DNA of 64,000 nt from Prinia subflava (taxonomy: Eukaryota; Chordata; Aves; Passeriformes; Cisticolidae), in assembly GCF_021018805.1 (NCBI RefSeq), contig NC_086259.1:1426001-1490000 (forward strand), read 5' to 3'. The notes below the pieces were generated by a model, which was not told where the DNA came from, searched no databases, and saw only the letters and a list, made by a program, of their open reading frames with translations. The position numbers were made by a program, and so were the translations under genes. Below are positions 49,701-62,286 of this stretch, in pieces. Each line of letters starts with the position of its first letter. Positions within the stretch are counted from its first letter, which is position 1.

Positions 49701-50168
49701 CAAATACTGACTTTTCCCCTTGACTTTTTTCAGGGCCAGTCCCATTAATAAGCAATCCTTAAAGGGACAGAGGGGATTTCATTAAGGATAAAAGCATTGT
49801 CTGGCATAATGCAGCATTAGCTTAGCTTTCAAGGAGAGCACCACACTATCTCCAAGGCCTGACACAAACATCAAACAGAGCAGGCTCTCTGAAAGGCTGA
49901 TGGGATGTAAATATGGGTGTTATTTGATTTATCAGCTGTCTCAAATCACACACGTTTTCAAGCCCAGAACAAAGTTAGGAAGATGTATTTACTGCTACCT
50001 TGATGAGTCACTACAGTAAAAGCTCAAGATTTATTGGGGGCACTAATTTTATGATAATTTTTATAGGTGTTGAGTCTTATATTGCTTGCTCTCTGCCTTG
50101 TTGACATGTTTCTTCTTTGGAAGAAGATTAGCCTTGAGAAAGCAAGAGGAAGGAGTGCTGCCAAATAA
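46795..50168 (+). CDS. CKLF: Chemokine-like factor, unit C
   Basis: Exons: 46795-46968, 47044-47202, 48384-48479 and 50067-50168 (stop 50166-50168), 176 codons, uninterrupted. Exon 1 is of the unit B type (AGPTRLPLDRAFP) while exon 2 is of the unit A type (FIRFL), so this copy is a mosaic of the other two. The four hydrophobic MARVEL segments, all splice sites, the start context and the polyadenylation signals are kept. With A and B it makes three open CKLF copies in the window. Confidence 0.9.
47203..47795 (+). repeat. 23-bp minisatellite in CKLF intron 2, unit C
   Basis: It begins with the unit A order of variants (including the GATATGGATGT unit) and ends with the unit B GTTGCAGCTGCTG insertion. 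This is consistent with recombination inside the tract. Confidence 0.95.
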
Positions 50169-50434
50169 GATTGATGTGTTAGTGAAAGAATGAGTTCTCC
50201 ATCCCGTTTCCCCACTGTCTTTTAAAGAATTTGTATTTTCACATGCTCGATTTTGAATTTCCTGTGCACTGATGTTTCTGCAAGTATCATTCATAAGTTT
50301 TCATACTTTTCCAAATGCAGTTTCAGCGTTGCAATTTCACCAGTTAAAGCTTCAGAGAGAATTGTCATGTTTTTCTAAACTTAATTGTGTTTTTACCTGT
50401 ACGAAAATTATTTTCATGGTTGTCGTCTTTCTCT

Positions 50435-50452
50435 AATAAAAAAGAAAATAAA
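50435..50452 (+). terminator. CKLF polyadenylation signals, unit C
   Basis: Two AATAAA hexamers (50435-50440 and 50447-50452), matching those of unit A. Confidence 0.65.
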
Positions 50453-51092
50453 AACGAGCTTAAGCGCATTAATCTTATTTATTTACTAAGTGTAAAAAAG
50501 TACATTAAAGTAATGTACATTTTAAAGAAAAGTAAAAATGTAATGACCCAGTAACCATGCTTCGGAAAGATTTTGTTGGGCCATGTGAATTGCATGTTAA
50601 AGCATTCGCCGAGGCATTTGAATCCTGAAATTTCAGCCTTGAGCGGGGTTTGGCCTGGGTTACCTGCAGCGGCCCCTTGGAGCCCCAGGCGCCCGGTGGT
50701 TCTGTGCTTGGTGTGTTCAGAGTGGCGGGGACAGAAGCCCCCCGGCTCCCTGGTGTCGCTCCAGCAGCACAGGACAGGCGGAGGTGGCGGCCCAGCTCCA
50801 TTGTCCCGGGGCTGGGGCCGGGCGCTGGGGCCGTCCCCCACAGCTGGGGATGCTGAAACTTTTTTTTCACGTTTCCGCAGTGTCACGATTTCCGCTTCCC
50901 TCCTTCAGAGAGGAAAAAAAAAAATTTAAAAAAAAATTCCACGGCCAACCCCCCACCCCTGTTGGAGTCCAGGGGATCCCTCTGACAGCCCTGGAGAGTC
51001 AGGGGGCTGTACAGGGGGGTCTGGGATCTGTACAAGGGGGTCAGCCAGCCTCCCACAGAGCCCAGAAGGACTCTGATTCTGGCTTCTATCCA

Positions 51093-51591
51093 TGGAAGTG
51101 AATGCTCACATGAAGGAAGAATCACAGATCCTAAGAATTTAGAAGTAGATAGTAGTTTGTTATAGAGTATAAATATAGAGATTAGGATTCATAGTATACG
51201 GGGCTGAGAGGACAAGATGGAGGAATTGGGGAGTGGCCCCTAGTTTCCTTGTTCTTGTTCTCATCCCCCATCTTTTGCTGATTTGGACTTTAGAGATTGG
51301 TTTAGAATAGAACTGACATGTTAGCGTAGCAAGTTAGTATTGGTAATGTTCTGTAAACAATAAATACGTCTTGGACTGTGGTTGGGTCGGGGGTACGGTA
51401 CATAAGGTACGGGGCTCTCTGATCCGGGCAGTCCAGCGGCAGCCCAGCGCCAGTCCAACGGCGTGTCTTGCTTTGCTGGGGACGCCTTGCAAAGCCGAAC
51501 AAGAACTGTTAGATAATATGAAATAAACAACCTTGATAACTTGAGCTGCTTGACTCACAGTGTCGTCTCTGCCTTTGGTGTGAAACGCTCA
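51093..51591 (+). mobile_element. LTR-like block, unit C
   Basis: Homologue of 10024-10516. A few changes lie near its 3' end (TTGAGCTGCTTGACTC at 51541-51556 where A and B have TTCAGCTGCTGGACCC). Confidence 0.45.
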
Positions 51592-51621
51592 GGGCAAAGA
51601 GAAGACAGAAAACCTTATTAT

Positions 51622-51737
51622 CTTGGGGAACAGCAACCCCAGGGAAATACCCAGGGAACAGCAACCCTGGGGGAAGATTTCACCACCTCGGGGAACGGCC
51701 ACCCCGAGGGGAATCTCGGGGAACATCAACCCGGAGA
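51622..51737 (+). repeat. Array of four tandem hairpins, unit C
   Basis: All four stems and loops are preserved as in units A and B. Confidence 0.8.
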
Positions 51738-51847
51738 CACCCCGAGCCTGAGCCCGCGCCCAGCCCGAGCCCGGCGGGAGCTCAGGCCGAGCCCAACGCG
51801 AGCCCAGCCCAGCCCAGCCCCAGCCCACCCCGCCCGCCGCCGCAGCC

Positions 51848-51955
51848 ATGGAGGACCCCGAGCCCGCGGGCGCTTCAGCAGCGCCCGGGCTGAGCTCGCT
51901 GCTCCCCCCACGCGAGTTCCTGCGCTCCCGCAAGGGGCAGCTGCTGCTCTCTGAG
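51848..51955 (+). pseudogene. CMTM3: CMTM3 first-exon remnant, unit C
   Basis: Same 36 codons as unit A (Ala at residue 12), ending at the CR1 junction without a splice donor. Confidence 0.7.
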
Positions 51956-51957
51956 TC

Positions 51958-52113
51958 GGCTGTGGAGTCTCCCTCTCCGGGGCATTCCAAACCTGCCTGG
52001 ACATGCTCCTGTGTCACCTGCTCCAGGTGACCCTGCCTGGGCAGGGCTTGGACTGGGTGAACTACAGAGGTCCCTTCCAGCCCGAAAAATTCTGGGATTC
52101 TGTTGGGATTCAA
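51958..52113 (+). mobile_element. CR1 LINE 3' end fused to the CMTM3 remnant, unit C
   Basis: Same junction as in A and B. Confidence 0.85.
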
Positions 52114-52175
52114 CTTGTTACCTAGAAACACACTTTAATACTGCTTCAAGTAGCTTTTTCAGTAGCACTGAGATG

Positions 52176-52250
52176 TGTGCTGGTTTGGGCTGGAGTAGAG
52201 TTCATTTTCTTCACAGTGACTAATATGGAGCTCAATTTTGAATGCTTAAA
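52176..52250 (+). mobile_element. Old LTR fragment, unit C
   Basis: Homologue of 11101-11175. Confidence 0.4.
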
Positions 52251-54555
52251 AAATGCCTTTCATGTACAGTTAGCCAGAATTAATTTTGTTGAATTGTTTA
52301 TGATTGACTTTCATCACCGAAGAAATCCAGAGGAGTGCACGTGGATTAGACTAGAAAAAGCTCAGGAACTAAAATATAAAGATTTGCTTTTTGCACAACT
52401 AATGGTTGCAATTCTGTCATTTCCTGATTCCAGCAGTGTAGGAGAAACAGAACTTTGCCCAAGGTAACACCAGGGTACAGGACTGCCTTCAGCTCTGGGT
52501 GGATTGTGAGAAATGGGTGTTAGGAACAAAAAGTGTTCACAGGGCTGTGTCCTGACAAGTAACAGTGGCATCCTTTGGGCTGTAACATTCTCTGTACTAA
52601 ACCATTGACATTTTCTGTGCCATGCAAATTGTATGTCCATAGTGAAATTAGAATTAAGAACAAACTGCAGGAGACTGAGCTTCAATTGTATAGAAGCATT
52701 TCCAAAGAAATCGTTCTTTTGGACTCTTAGAGAAGAAAAAGTTGTGAAAGTTTAATAGCAGATGTCAAGAATATCTGGTATCCCCCCTACAAAGAAGCTG
52801 CAATAAGTAAGATAATTACTTAGCACACAAAATCTTACTTTTAAGCTCAAATTCTAAAGATTTACAACAGAGCAGCCGAATGGCATTCCTGGGATCACAA
52901 GCTTTAGTGCTTCATTAGGAAATGCTCTCTGTGCACTTACCATTATTGAGTTGCAGTGATTTAGAAAAGAAACAGCTCACCAGATGGGAGTAACAGGACA
53001 GGAGGTGCAGTTCCTGACTGGGTGTGGTTCTCTCAGTGTAATGCGGTTTAGGCAAACCACAACCCTACAAACGCAGTGCTGTCCAAAAGCAGCACCATCA
53101 GATATTGTTGCAAAGCCCCATAACTGAATGTTTCCATCCTGCACTAAGTGCCTGACAAATGTCTGTACAAAGTGATCAAAGTGCTCACGAAGCCTTGCTT
53201 GTTCCAGCTAAACCAACCAGAACCAGTAGGGGAAAAACATTCTGTACTTCTGGGATCATTCCCTGAAAATGACCCCAAAAATCAATGTGAGAGCAGTCTG
53301 AGTGCTGCATTGAAAGGATTCCCTTAAAGGCAACACCCAGAGGGTGAAGCACAAGTGAAGGGCAACTCAGCACTTCCTTTCACAAGTCCAAGAATGAAAC
53401 CCCCACTGGTTTTCTCTACGGACTTGCCAAGTACTTACAGGTCATAATAAACTAATAGTGATATAAACCCAAAAAACACCTGTGTTTTTCTTTAAAAAAA
53501 GAAGTAAAAGAATGCAAACCAATTAAGAAATCAATTCTTTTAGAATTTTTTTAGAAATGTTTGAAGAGAGTAACAGTGTCCCATGCACCCTGTATTTTCA
53601 CAGCTCCTCAGCTCAGCCAGAGCAGGGCTGGGGATCTCATGAACACAAATAAAATAAGCTCTCTGTGAAAAGCTAGCTGAAAAAACCCCTTGCAACCTTT
53701 CTGCAATCACTTACAAAAACTGTGTTTTGAGGGGTTTTTAAATGTTTTGCAGTGAATTCAGTGGGACTACCAGTGCACAGTTCTCTTCAGAACTAAGTTA
53801 TGTTGTGATGTCCTGCAGAGCAGAAAGAACTTCCTGAATTCAATGAACTTGCATTCATGTGGACAGGATTAGAGCACAACACCATTTCAAACTGGTAAGA
53901 TCTGTTTAACAAAGCTATTTTAACTCAATGCACTTCATTTGCTTCCTCCAATAATAAAATAATGAACATCCTGCTTCTGGTATGAAGTGTGTAAAGCCTG
54001 GGCAGGAAGGAGTCAATGCCTTGCTGTGCCTCAGGCACCTGATGGCCACTCAGGATGTGCCTGGAAAGGGGAACCAAGGAGCAGAGGGTAGGGCAGCACC
54101 TTCCTGGAGCCACTTTTCTGCTCAGGTCATGGTGCCCACACAGCACAGGGGCACGAGTGGGCAAGAGCCAGAGGGGCATTGACACCACCCAGGCCTCCAA
54201 ATGCCCCTGACTCCTGCCAGGGAGGCCCCACCCAAAGGCTCTGCATGGCCCTCAGGGTCACAGCTGACAGAGGAAGCATTTCCCTGGGGAGGGATACAGC
54301 TGTTCCCATGCTAAATGGAATGTCTGCAACCCTCTGAACCTTTTGTTTGGTGGGTACCACCCCAAGGGACCAAGAGTGGACGTTGACCTGACCAGGGACA
54401 TCAAAATTCCAACAATCCAGCCTCATTGCTTTGAGATCTTTCCAGTACCTACTCTTACCCTTGCCTGCCATACTTTGTGGTATTTTTGTATTTGAACAGA
54501 AAAGAACCCAAAGAGCTCCACCCCTCCTTTTTACTGCAATTCAATTGTTCAAAAA
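52251..54555. other. Non-coding stretch, no gene recognised, unit C
   Basis: Homologue of 11176-13480; it retains the 34 bp that unit B lacks. Confidence 0.5.
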
Positions 54556-54875
54556 TCACAGAATCACTGAGGCTGGAAAATACCTCAGAGGTCATTGAGT
54601 CCAGCCTGTAACCAACCACTCTGTCACCCACCCAGAGCACTGAGTGTCACGTCCAGACATCCCCCTGCAGCTGCAGGGGGTCATTGTGGCTGAAGTGCAG
54701 GACCTGGCCCTTGACCCCGCTGGACCTCGTGGCAGTGGCCTTGGCACATCACCCAGCCTGGCCAGGGCCCTCAGCAGGGCCTTCCCGCCCTCCAGATCCC
54801 ATTCCAGGCAGTGGGTATCACCCCAGTTAGCCGGGGGTAAACTCAGTGCCCTCCTCCACACCGTCAGTAGAGGTG
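54556..54875 (-). mobile_element. CR1 LINE fragment, unit C
   Basis: Homologue of the CR1 at 13481-13800, adjacent to the TK2 3' UTR. Confidence 0.8.
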
Positions 54876-55294
54876 TGGAGCAGCCCTGGTCCCAGCAAGG
54901 GACCCCATTCCCACCAGGGGGATCCCATTCCCACCATTCTGGGCCCGGCCCTCAGCCAGCTCCCATCCCAGCCAAGGACAGCCCTGGCCAAGCTGGGGCT
55001 GCAGCTTCTCCAGGAGATGCCAGGGGAGAGGGGCCCAAAGGCTCTGTGAATTCCAGGGAGGACCTGCCCCTCCTAACCCAGCCTGGCTGGGGCTGATCCC
55101 GTGGCTGTCCTGGGGTTGTCCCGCCCGTGCCGTGTGCTCACACTCAGGGTGATCTGCTGGGCTCCAGGGCCGGGCTGGCAGCTCTGTCAAACCAACCTCC
55201 CCCTGCACACAGCGGCCACTCGGGGCTGGGTACCCCGTTCACTCCACTCAGAGAAACCTCAGGTACCCTCCTCAGAGGCCATTGTAATAAACCC

Positions 55295-55300
55295 TTTATT
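55295..55300 (-). terminator. TK2 polyadenylation signal (copy spanning units C/D)
   Basis: AATAAA on the minus strand, about 320 bp beyond the stop codon at 55620-55622. Confidence 0.6.
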
Positions 55301-57429
55301 TCAAATTACAAAAACAGTTGTCTTTAGGGAAAAAAAGAAGACATTAAAGTTACTTCTGGGAAGCAGCAGCAAAGTGGGAAATGAGGGAAACAGCCGTATT
55401 TCAGCTGAACAAAACTGACACAGTAAAACTGATGGAAAACCTAAAAACACAAAGAGAACTGGCTCATGTTCTGTTCCTGATTGGCATCTGATCATTTCAG
55501 AGCTGTAAGTCCATAGCATTCTACAAAGCATAGTGCAAAAACAATAGCCATTATATTTAAATACTAAAAATACTAACTCAGACTTCAGTAGATGATTTCT
55601 GATACAACAGCCACGGGCTTTATAAATGGTGTTGTCTGTTCGGTGGGTTCAGTATTTGGTCCCGGTTTTCTTCGTACTTCTCAATCATTTTCTGCACGTC
55701 ATGGTCAGCTCCAATGACCTTGGAAAGAAGATGGAAACACTGGAAATAACTGACATCACAGAACTTGGTTTCTCTTGAGCAGAACAGTACAGAACAGGAC
55801 TACCAGTGCAGCCAAGCCGGGATACTCCAACAGATCTGCCCAAGCTGCTTTCTGCTGGGAATTTGGCATTCCCTGAAAGCTACACAGCTGATCCTTCAAG
55901 CCATCCCAGTGAACAGCCCCTCAAATTCCACTGCAGAGATGGCAGACCCCACTTTTATGCTCTACACCAACAGCTGTCACATTTGTCTGAGGCTGTCCTT
56001 CTCCAAAGGTTATCAGAAAAGCAGATTTATTTACTTTTACCACTGAACAACACTCCTGTTATTTCAGAAAGCACAATCCCCCACATGCCTAATTGGTTAT
56101 CATTAAAATAATACAAGTACTGGGCAGGAAACTTCAAACAGTGCACATTTAATGAGCCACTCTTCATAGAGCTCGTGAATAGCCTCTAAATATTCCTAGA
56201 AAAGAGGCACTGGAATAACACCAATGCCCAGGGATGACACACACATTGCAATCTTTATCCATTTGGGAAGCAGTTAAGAGACACATATAAAAGCCTGCAA
56301 CACATATCTTCCGCTAACAAAAAAATAAAAAGCATCAGAAGGTTTTTGAGAAATGTTAATTCCCAGTATAAAGTTTAACTCCAGGAAGACCTCAAAGACA
56401 CAGCTCACAGAAGCACAGGGCTCTCAGCTCCTTTTAAGATCAAGCAACCATGATGCTCTCCCACAGGTAAAAGGTGGTTCAAGATTTTTACAGAGGAAAA
56501 TACTACAAGGTAAGGACAAGAAGGGCAAGGCTGCTAAGAATATGTATGGGGGGCACTTTCTGTGTCAATACATTTCCCTGAAATTCCCAGTTCACTTTCT
56601 GGTAACTCAGTTTCCTCTAAAAGCTCTTCTGCCTGCCACCAATTGGTTTTTTGCTTCATGGGGACCACTTCACTTTCAGAACTGCTCCCCTCCTCTTCAG
56701 CAGAGCTGCAAAATAACACAAAAGCTCTTCAAATCCATCACAGGGGATTTATTCTCAAGGCAGGCAAAATTTCACTGGGCCCAAAATTTAGCTCTTTGCA
56801 CAGATCTTCTACTGACAATTGCTCCTCCTGAGCCACCCACCCAGAGCTGCAGAGGGAACTGCATTTATGTCTGCTCAGGCTTTTTTAGAAGCCTTGTGGC
56901 ATGAAGGGCCGTGCTGTAAACTGGCACAGAAAGTCACTGTTCCATCACCACCATTTGTTTCAAAGCAGATTCCCAAGCTCACAATTCTCATGGAGTTGCT
57001 TCTTTTCAGCCACAGCAGAGACACTTTTCATGCACAAACATCCTGGAGGGAGCAGACTACAAAGTGCCCAGGAAATCTCAGCACCTGCAAGCCCAGCTAT
57101 CCGTGCTTCACCTGGTGCTTTTGTGGCATTTAATGGTACAAAGGCAATTGACTTTCACATCTTAGAGAAGATTACCAGAGGATTAATACTGCACCTCAAG
57201 TCAGCTACAGTGCACTGACTACTACAACAGAACACCTGGGAGAGTCAGCGTGCATGACAGATCATTATTTTTTAAATAAATCAAAATTCAATACTCAGAG
57301 TTTACTTTGCAGTAGAAACAGCTGCACCACATTTTGGCAGTATACTCAGGATACAATTTTAGTATTTAGACTGGAATCATTCCATTTTCAAAGCTCATTA
57401 TAAGCACATATATCAGAGGAACTCCTTAC

Positions 57430-57509
57430 CAGAGGAATGACTTTTTCCTCTTCCCTGCATCGTGTCTATAGCCTCTCATAACAAACTTTAGGAGATGGCT
57501 GCAAATAAA
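57430..57509 (-). pseudogene. TK2: TK2 exon 8 with nonsense codon (C/D copy)
   Basis: Third occurrence of the same YLQPSP and TAG (57466-57468), with intact splice sites. Confidence 0.85.
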
Positions 57510-60500
57510 CTGCCGGAATAAAAAATTTAATAGTTATTTAAAAGCAAAGAAGTAGTTCTTTAAAAGCAAAGAAGTAACTCACTTCACAAACTACAGAAGG
57601 GAAGGATCCTGGCTTGGGTACCACCACTAGACCTCCCTTTTGGCACTGCCGTGAGTCAACCCAGGAACCACCCACAAACCCAAGCTGTCTGATGGTGTCC
57701 ACTTTTATACTGAATAATGTGATTATCTATGAGCCAAGAAACAAGAAGTATTGCTTCTCCCAGAAGGGAAACCCACCCACAAACACAGCCCTCCAGAGCC
57801 ACCAAGATGTTACCTATCAAATCCACTGAAACATCGATGTTGTTCTGGATCCAGTCAAACCATTCACTCAGGACAGCATAATCCACCTCTGGCATTTTTC
57901 CCCTGAACAAACACAAGAGGCACAAATCACTCACTTAGCATCATGCAGAGATCAACTCCAAACTCTCATTTTGCTCACCAGACCAGAATCCCTCCCCATT
58001 TACTCATCATTTATGAAAAGGCCAGCATTATGCCCACCCAAATTGAAGGCCACACAAACCATTGTTCATAACATAGAAAGACCAAATCTTTTCTCTCTCT
58101 CTCTTTTTTTTTTTTTTCAAGTACTCAACGATATTTATTGCTCAGGTTCTCTGTATCAGTATCAGTTCAAATCTATCCCAGGGCCTGTCACCAGAAGGGC
58201 TGGATTTACTGAGCAGCACCAATAATTCCTTACAGAAGCCACAGTGAAATGCAGCAAAAAATATAATGTCAATGTGTAGATAAATTTACTCCCACTGTAA
58301 GAAATATTTGTGGAAAGAGTAGTGAAATATCCAATATGCTTAACTAGAACTCTGAACTCGGAGCACAGAATGTTGGAGACAAAGACCCCAAAGTTATCTC
58401 CGCAACAATAATAAAGTATCAGGCAACTCAAGTAAAAGGGAGTTACTGAGGACACGTTAAGAATCGCATACTATGTTTTTATTAGTGAATCGATTTTCAC
58501 TTAATACCATATTCTGATTGTCAAATATTACTAATTTTACAGTATCCTCTCTTCAAAACTGGTGACAGTAACACATACTCCATACTCTTTCCTAAATGCT
58601 TCTGCAACATAAAAATTGTAAAAAAGATGGAGTTGGGAGGCTCCTGTGCTCTCCAGCTGAGTAATTAAGACTAGTTATGCCATTTGAAATAGGACCGAAG
58701 AAAAATATTCCACAGATTTCTAAACCAGTCCCCTGACAGCTTGCTTTGGTCATTTGCAAAACTGAGCAAAAGTAATAAAGCCATTTCCCTAAATATGGAA
58801 AAAAGCAAAACCCCTGTTTGCACCACCTCCCCTCTTGATCTGCCATCCAGAAATGGGGTAACACTGGTCACTGCTGCTCTTCCAACACATCAGTTCTGGG
58901 TAGCAGGGATCTACATCAGCCAGACTCTCATTGTGCTACTTTTCTCCAGGACACATGGGGAAACAGGAAAGTTAAAAGGAACTGGAAATAAGAAAAAGCT
59001 CCACTGTTCTTACCCTAAAAGACAGATACCTCCAAGTCAATACTGCACTGACCTGCCCTGCAGACAACACACCTCTGCTTTCCCTGGGAGGACTCTGGCT
59101 CAAGGTCCATAAAGATACAGGGAATATAAAAGGCACAAAATGATGTTTAAATTTCCAAAGTTTGCTCACATTTGACTCCTACCAAGTCACGTTTTTACTG
59201 CCTAAGCCCAACACAAGCTGAGCAAATTTTCTATCATAACTAGTGATGGATTCAGAGGGACACTGAACTGCAGAGCTCACCTACGGCACACCCTGCACAC
59301 TCGTGTGCACACATTTAAAACATACCTAACACAGCCAGATTGACTCATTTTTTAATGTGTCACAAACTAGCTACTTTCATACATTCCTCAAGCATTCCTT
59401 GTTTTATTTATAATCCCTTTAAAACACATCTTTTTCTTTTGGCTTGCTGTTGGTACTATCATTTGCCTTCTAGCTTGCTGTAACAAAACAAAGCAAATGC
59501 CTTTTTTCCAACATTTGAAAAGTGCTGAGGTCACAAAACATCTTAGAGGCCCTTAAAAATTTTATTATTATTTAATTAATTCCCAGAGTTGACACAAACA
59601 GATTTAGCCTCATAGCAACTAAATCTTTGGGAACAAAGCATTTTGTCTACATTAAAAAGAAATCAGCATCTAAAAAGGAGGCTATTCTGGGCTGCTTGCA
59701 CTGTGTATGGACTGGGATGAATGATGTGAGTCTCTCCCCAGTGCCAAAGGCGGTCCCGCGGCAGAGAGGGATGACACTCGTGCAGCGTGGGTGACACCTT
59801 GTGGCACAAACCGGGTTTGTCCCTCCGGGCCACTGAAAAACCCACTAAAACCCATCTGTCGCAGACACTGCTGGCATAAGGTCAGCATCCCAAACAACCA
59901 AACAAAACCCTGATTCCTGCACTACCGCAGTTAGTTTGGGGTGGGTGAGTTATACCTAGGGCAGGTAATTGCTCTTGCTTTACTCACAGCCTACCAAAGC
60001 TCGCAGTCTTTTTTAATCCTGTCAATCCTGATTCTGTGCAAGGGCATAGGACTTGAGTCCCTGCTTGCAAGAAATGCCAATCCAGGGTGCCAGGCTGGCT
60101 AACGCAGCCCAGTTCTCTCCCTCCTGCAGCCTTATTCTTTATATCCTTGTGGTTTTTTACCTGTTCAGCGTGTGTTTGAGTCAAGCAAGATTCGGGTATT
60201 CAGCTGGAGAGCAGATCACTTCAATAGATGGTGTCTAAACAACACTGAGTTCTAAATACTCAGGAGCAGTGCTGAAAAAGGTTTTCCAGAGTCCTACAGG
60301 AAGTGGGCAGCACCACCCATACCAAACACACTGCCATTCCAACACAGAACTGGCAGATTGCACAGGCCCCTTAAAATGCACACTACCAAAGGAATTATCA
60401 TTTGATTAGATATACATTTTAAATAATTAATCCAAGAAAATAAAGTAGAAAGCCACATCCCATACCTTTGATACAAGTTTTCCACAAAAACGTGTTTTGC

Positions 60501-62286
60501 ACTGTGAATCGACCGCTCCATCATCCTTATGGGGGAAATCTGCAACACAGAACTTCACCCTGTACATTTTCATGCTTGCTTCTCTGCAGACTCAGGTGGC
60601 ACATAGGAAACACAATTTTCAGAATCTAGTGAGAAACAAACTTCCTTGGAGGGTGGGAACCCCAAAACAAACAAGGACTCCTGATCTTACTCTAATTTGT
60701 TATTCAGACACCAGCTCAAAGCTAAGTGGGAGCCAACTCAGGGTACAAAACAGCAGCAACCCACTTAGGATCTGCAGGATAATGGGAACTGTTGCTCCCC
60801 AAATAGCTGCTCCATCTCATGCATTGCTGGGTGACAGCACAGGGCTGACATCAGACATTCAAGCAAGGAAACAGGACTTTAAAAATAAGTAACTGCAGCT
60901 GACAGAGCCCTGGCCTCAGCCAGCACTTCATGTGTTCCACCACTACTTCATGTGGGAGCAGGGAGATCCTCTGACACTCTTGGGCCTGGCAGAGCAACTT
61001 CTCACCCAGGTTTCTGCACATTAACAAAGCAAAAATAGCTCCAGCAAGGCTCAAATGACAAAAAAAAGCTTAAATTGAAATACAGGGAGATCCTCAGGAA
61101 TTCTTGAATGAACCTCTCCAACAGAACAGGATTTCTGTGTCTTGGAAAAACACCTCTTCCAAAACCCTAATGATTATATGTGCCACTTCCATATTTGGCA
61201 CTGCTAAAAGTCTGCCCTAACACAAGCTTAGAAAACAGAACATAAGAACAATCAGTAAAATATAAGCATGGCATGTAAGACCAGGTCTTGTAATCAGGGA
61301 ATGGAAGACCCCATAGAATGTAACAAAAGGTGTTTGAAGGAGAAAAGAATGAAGAAATCTTGATAAAAAGGCAGGATGTGAAATTTAATTTAAAAAAAAA
61401 AAAGGAACAAATACAAGGAAAAAAAGGATGTAAACCACCTGAAAAAGCAATAGAAAACGGTAGTGGAAGTATTTTGCATAAATAGAAGAAGCAATGGCTA
61501 AATTTGTTCTAGACAGCACAAAGCAGTACTATGAATTCTAACATAAGGTTACTTGGTGTTTGCCAAAGATTCAAAATAATGAAATCACAGACAAGTCACT
61601 GACATGAAATGAGGAAGAGATTTGTGCAAGCCGAGCTCCAGAAGTTGTGCCCAAACAGCAGGATCAGTTTGGGGAAGTTGTGAGCAAGCAGGAGGCAGAA
61701 GTTTTACCCCCAGAGCACATGCTGAGCATATCAATGTCTGCCCCACAGAAATCCTTACTCACTGCAGGAACAAAGAATGAACACACACAGCACCTTAACT
61801 CTTGAATACAAGGTTAAAAGGATTTCGCACTCCTAACCACATCTAATTACTCTTAAAATTAAAAGAAGAAGTTTCCTTACCATGGGCCTGGTGTGCTGCT
61901 CCAGCATGGTTAGCTGGACATAGGTCTGCAGAGTTATTCCCCACCTCGATGCATCCTGGTACATTAAGCCCTGGGGTCAGAGATGGAAGCAGGACAGATG
62001 GACACTTGTTAGGACAAACAGCACAACAGGAAGTTTGGGTTATTAGGAAGCTTTTGCCCTACAACAGCGTTGCTCTAAGAAGCACACTAAAATAGCCGAC
62101 ATCAGGTTTGATTAGAATTAAGTGATCATTTGCTCTCCACAATGGACAGTTAATGTACAATTATGGCCCTGTCCCTACAGACACTGAGTGGGAGGTTGGT
62201 TGAAGTCAGCAGGAATTAGTTACTCTGCACATAGAACAGTCAGAACCAAGTAATGAAAAAAACCCCTATCTACTACTCTATTTTTG

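Larger units (their letters stand above)
41797..62286 (+). repeat. Tandem segmental duplication, unit C
   Basis: A 20490-bp copy, collinear with A and B and without the LTR-like insertion. Its variants resemble unit A in some stretches (the 34 bp missing from B, the CMTM3 remnant, part of the minisatellite) and unit B in others (TK2 exon 1, promoter, minisatellite end). Confidence 0.97.
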
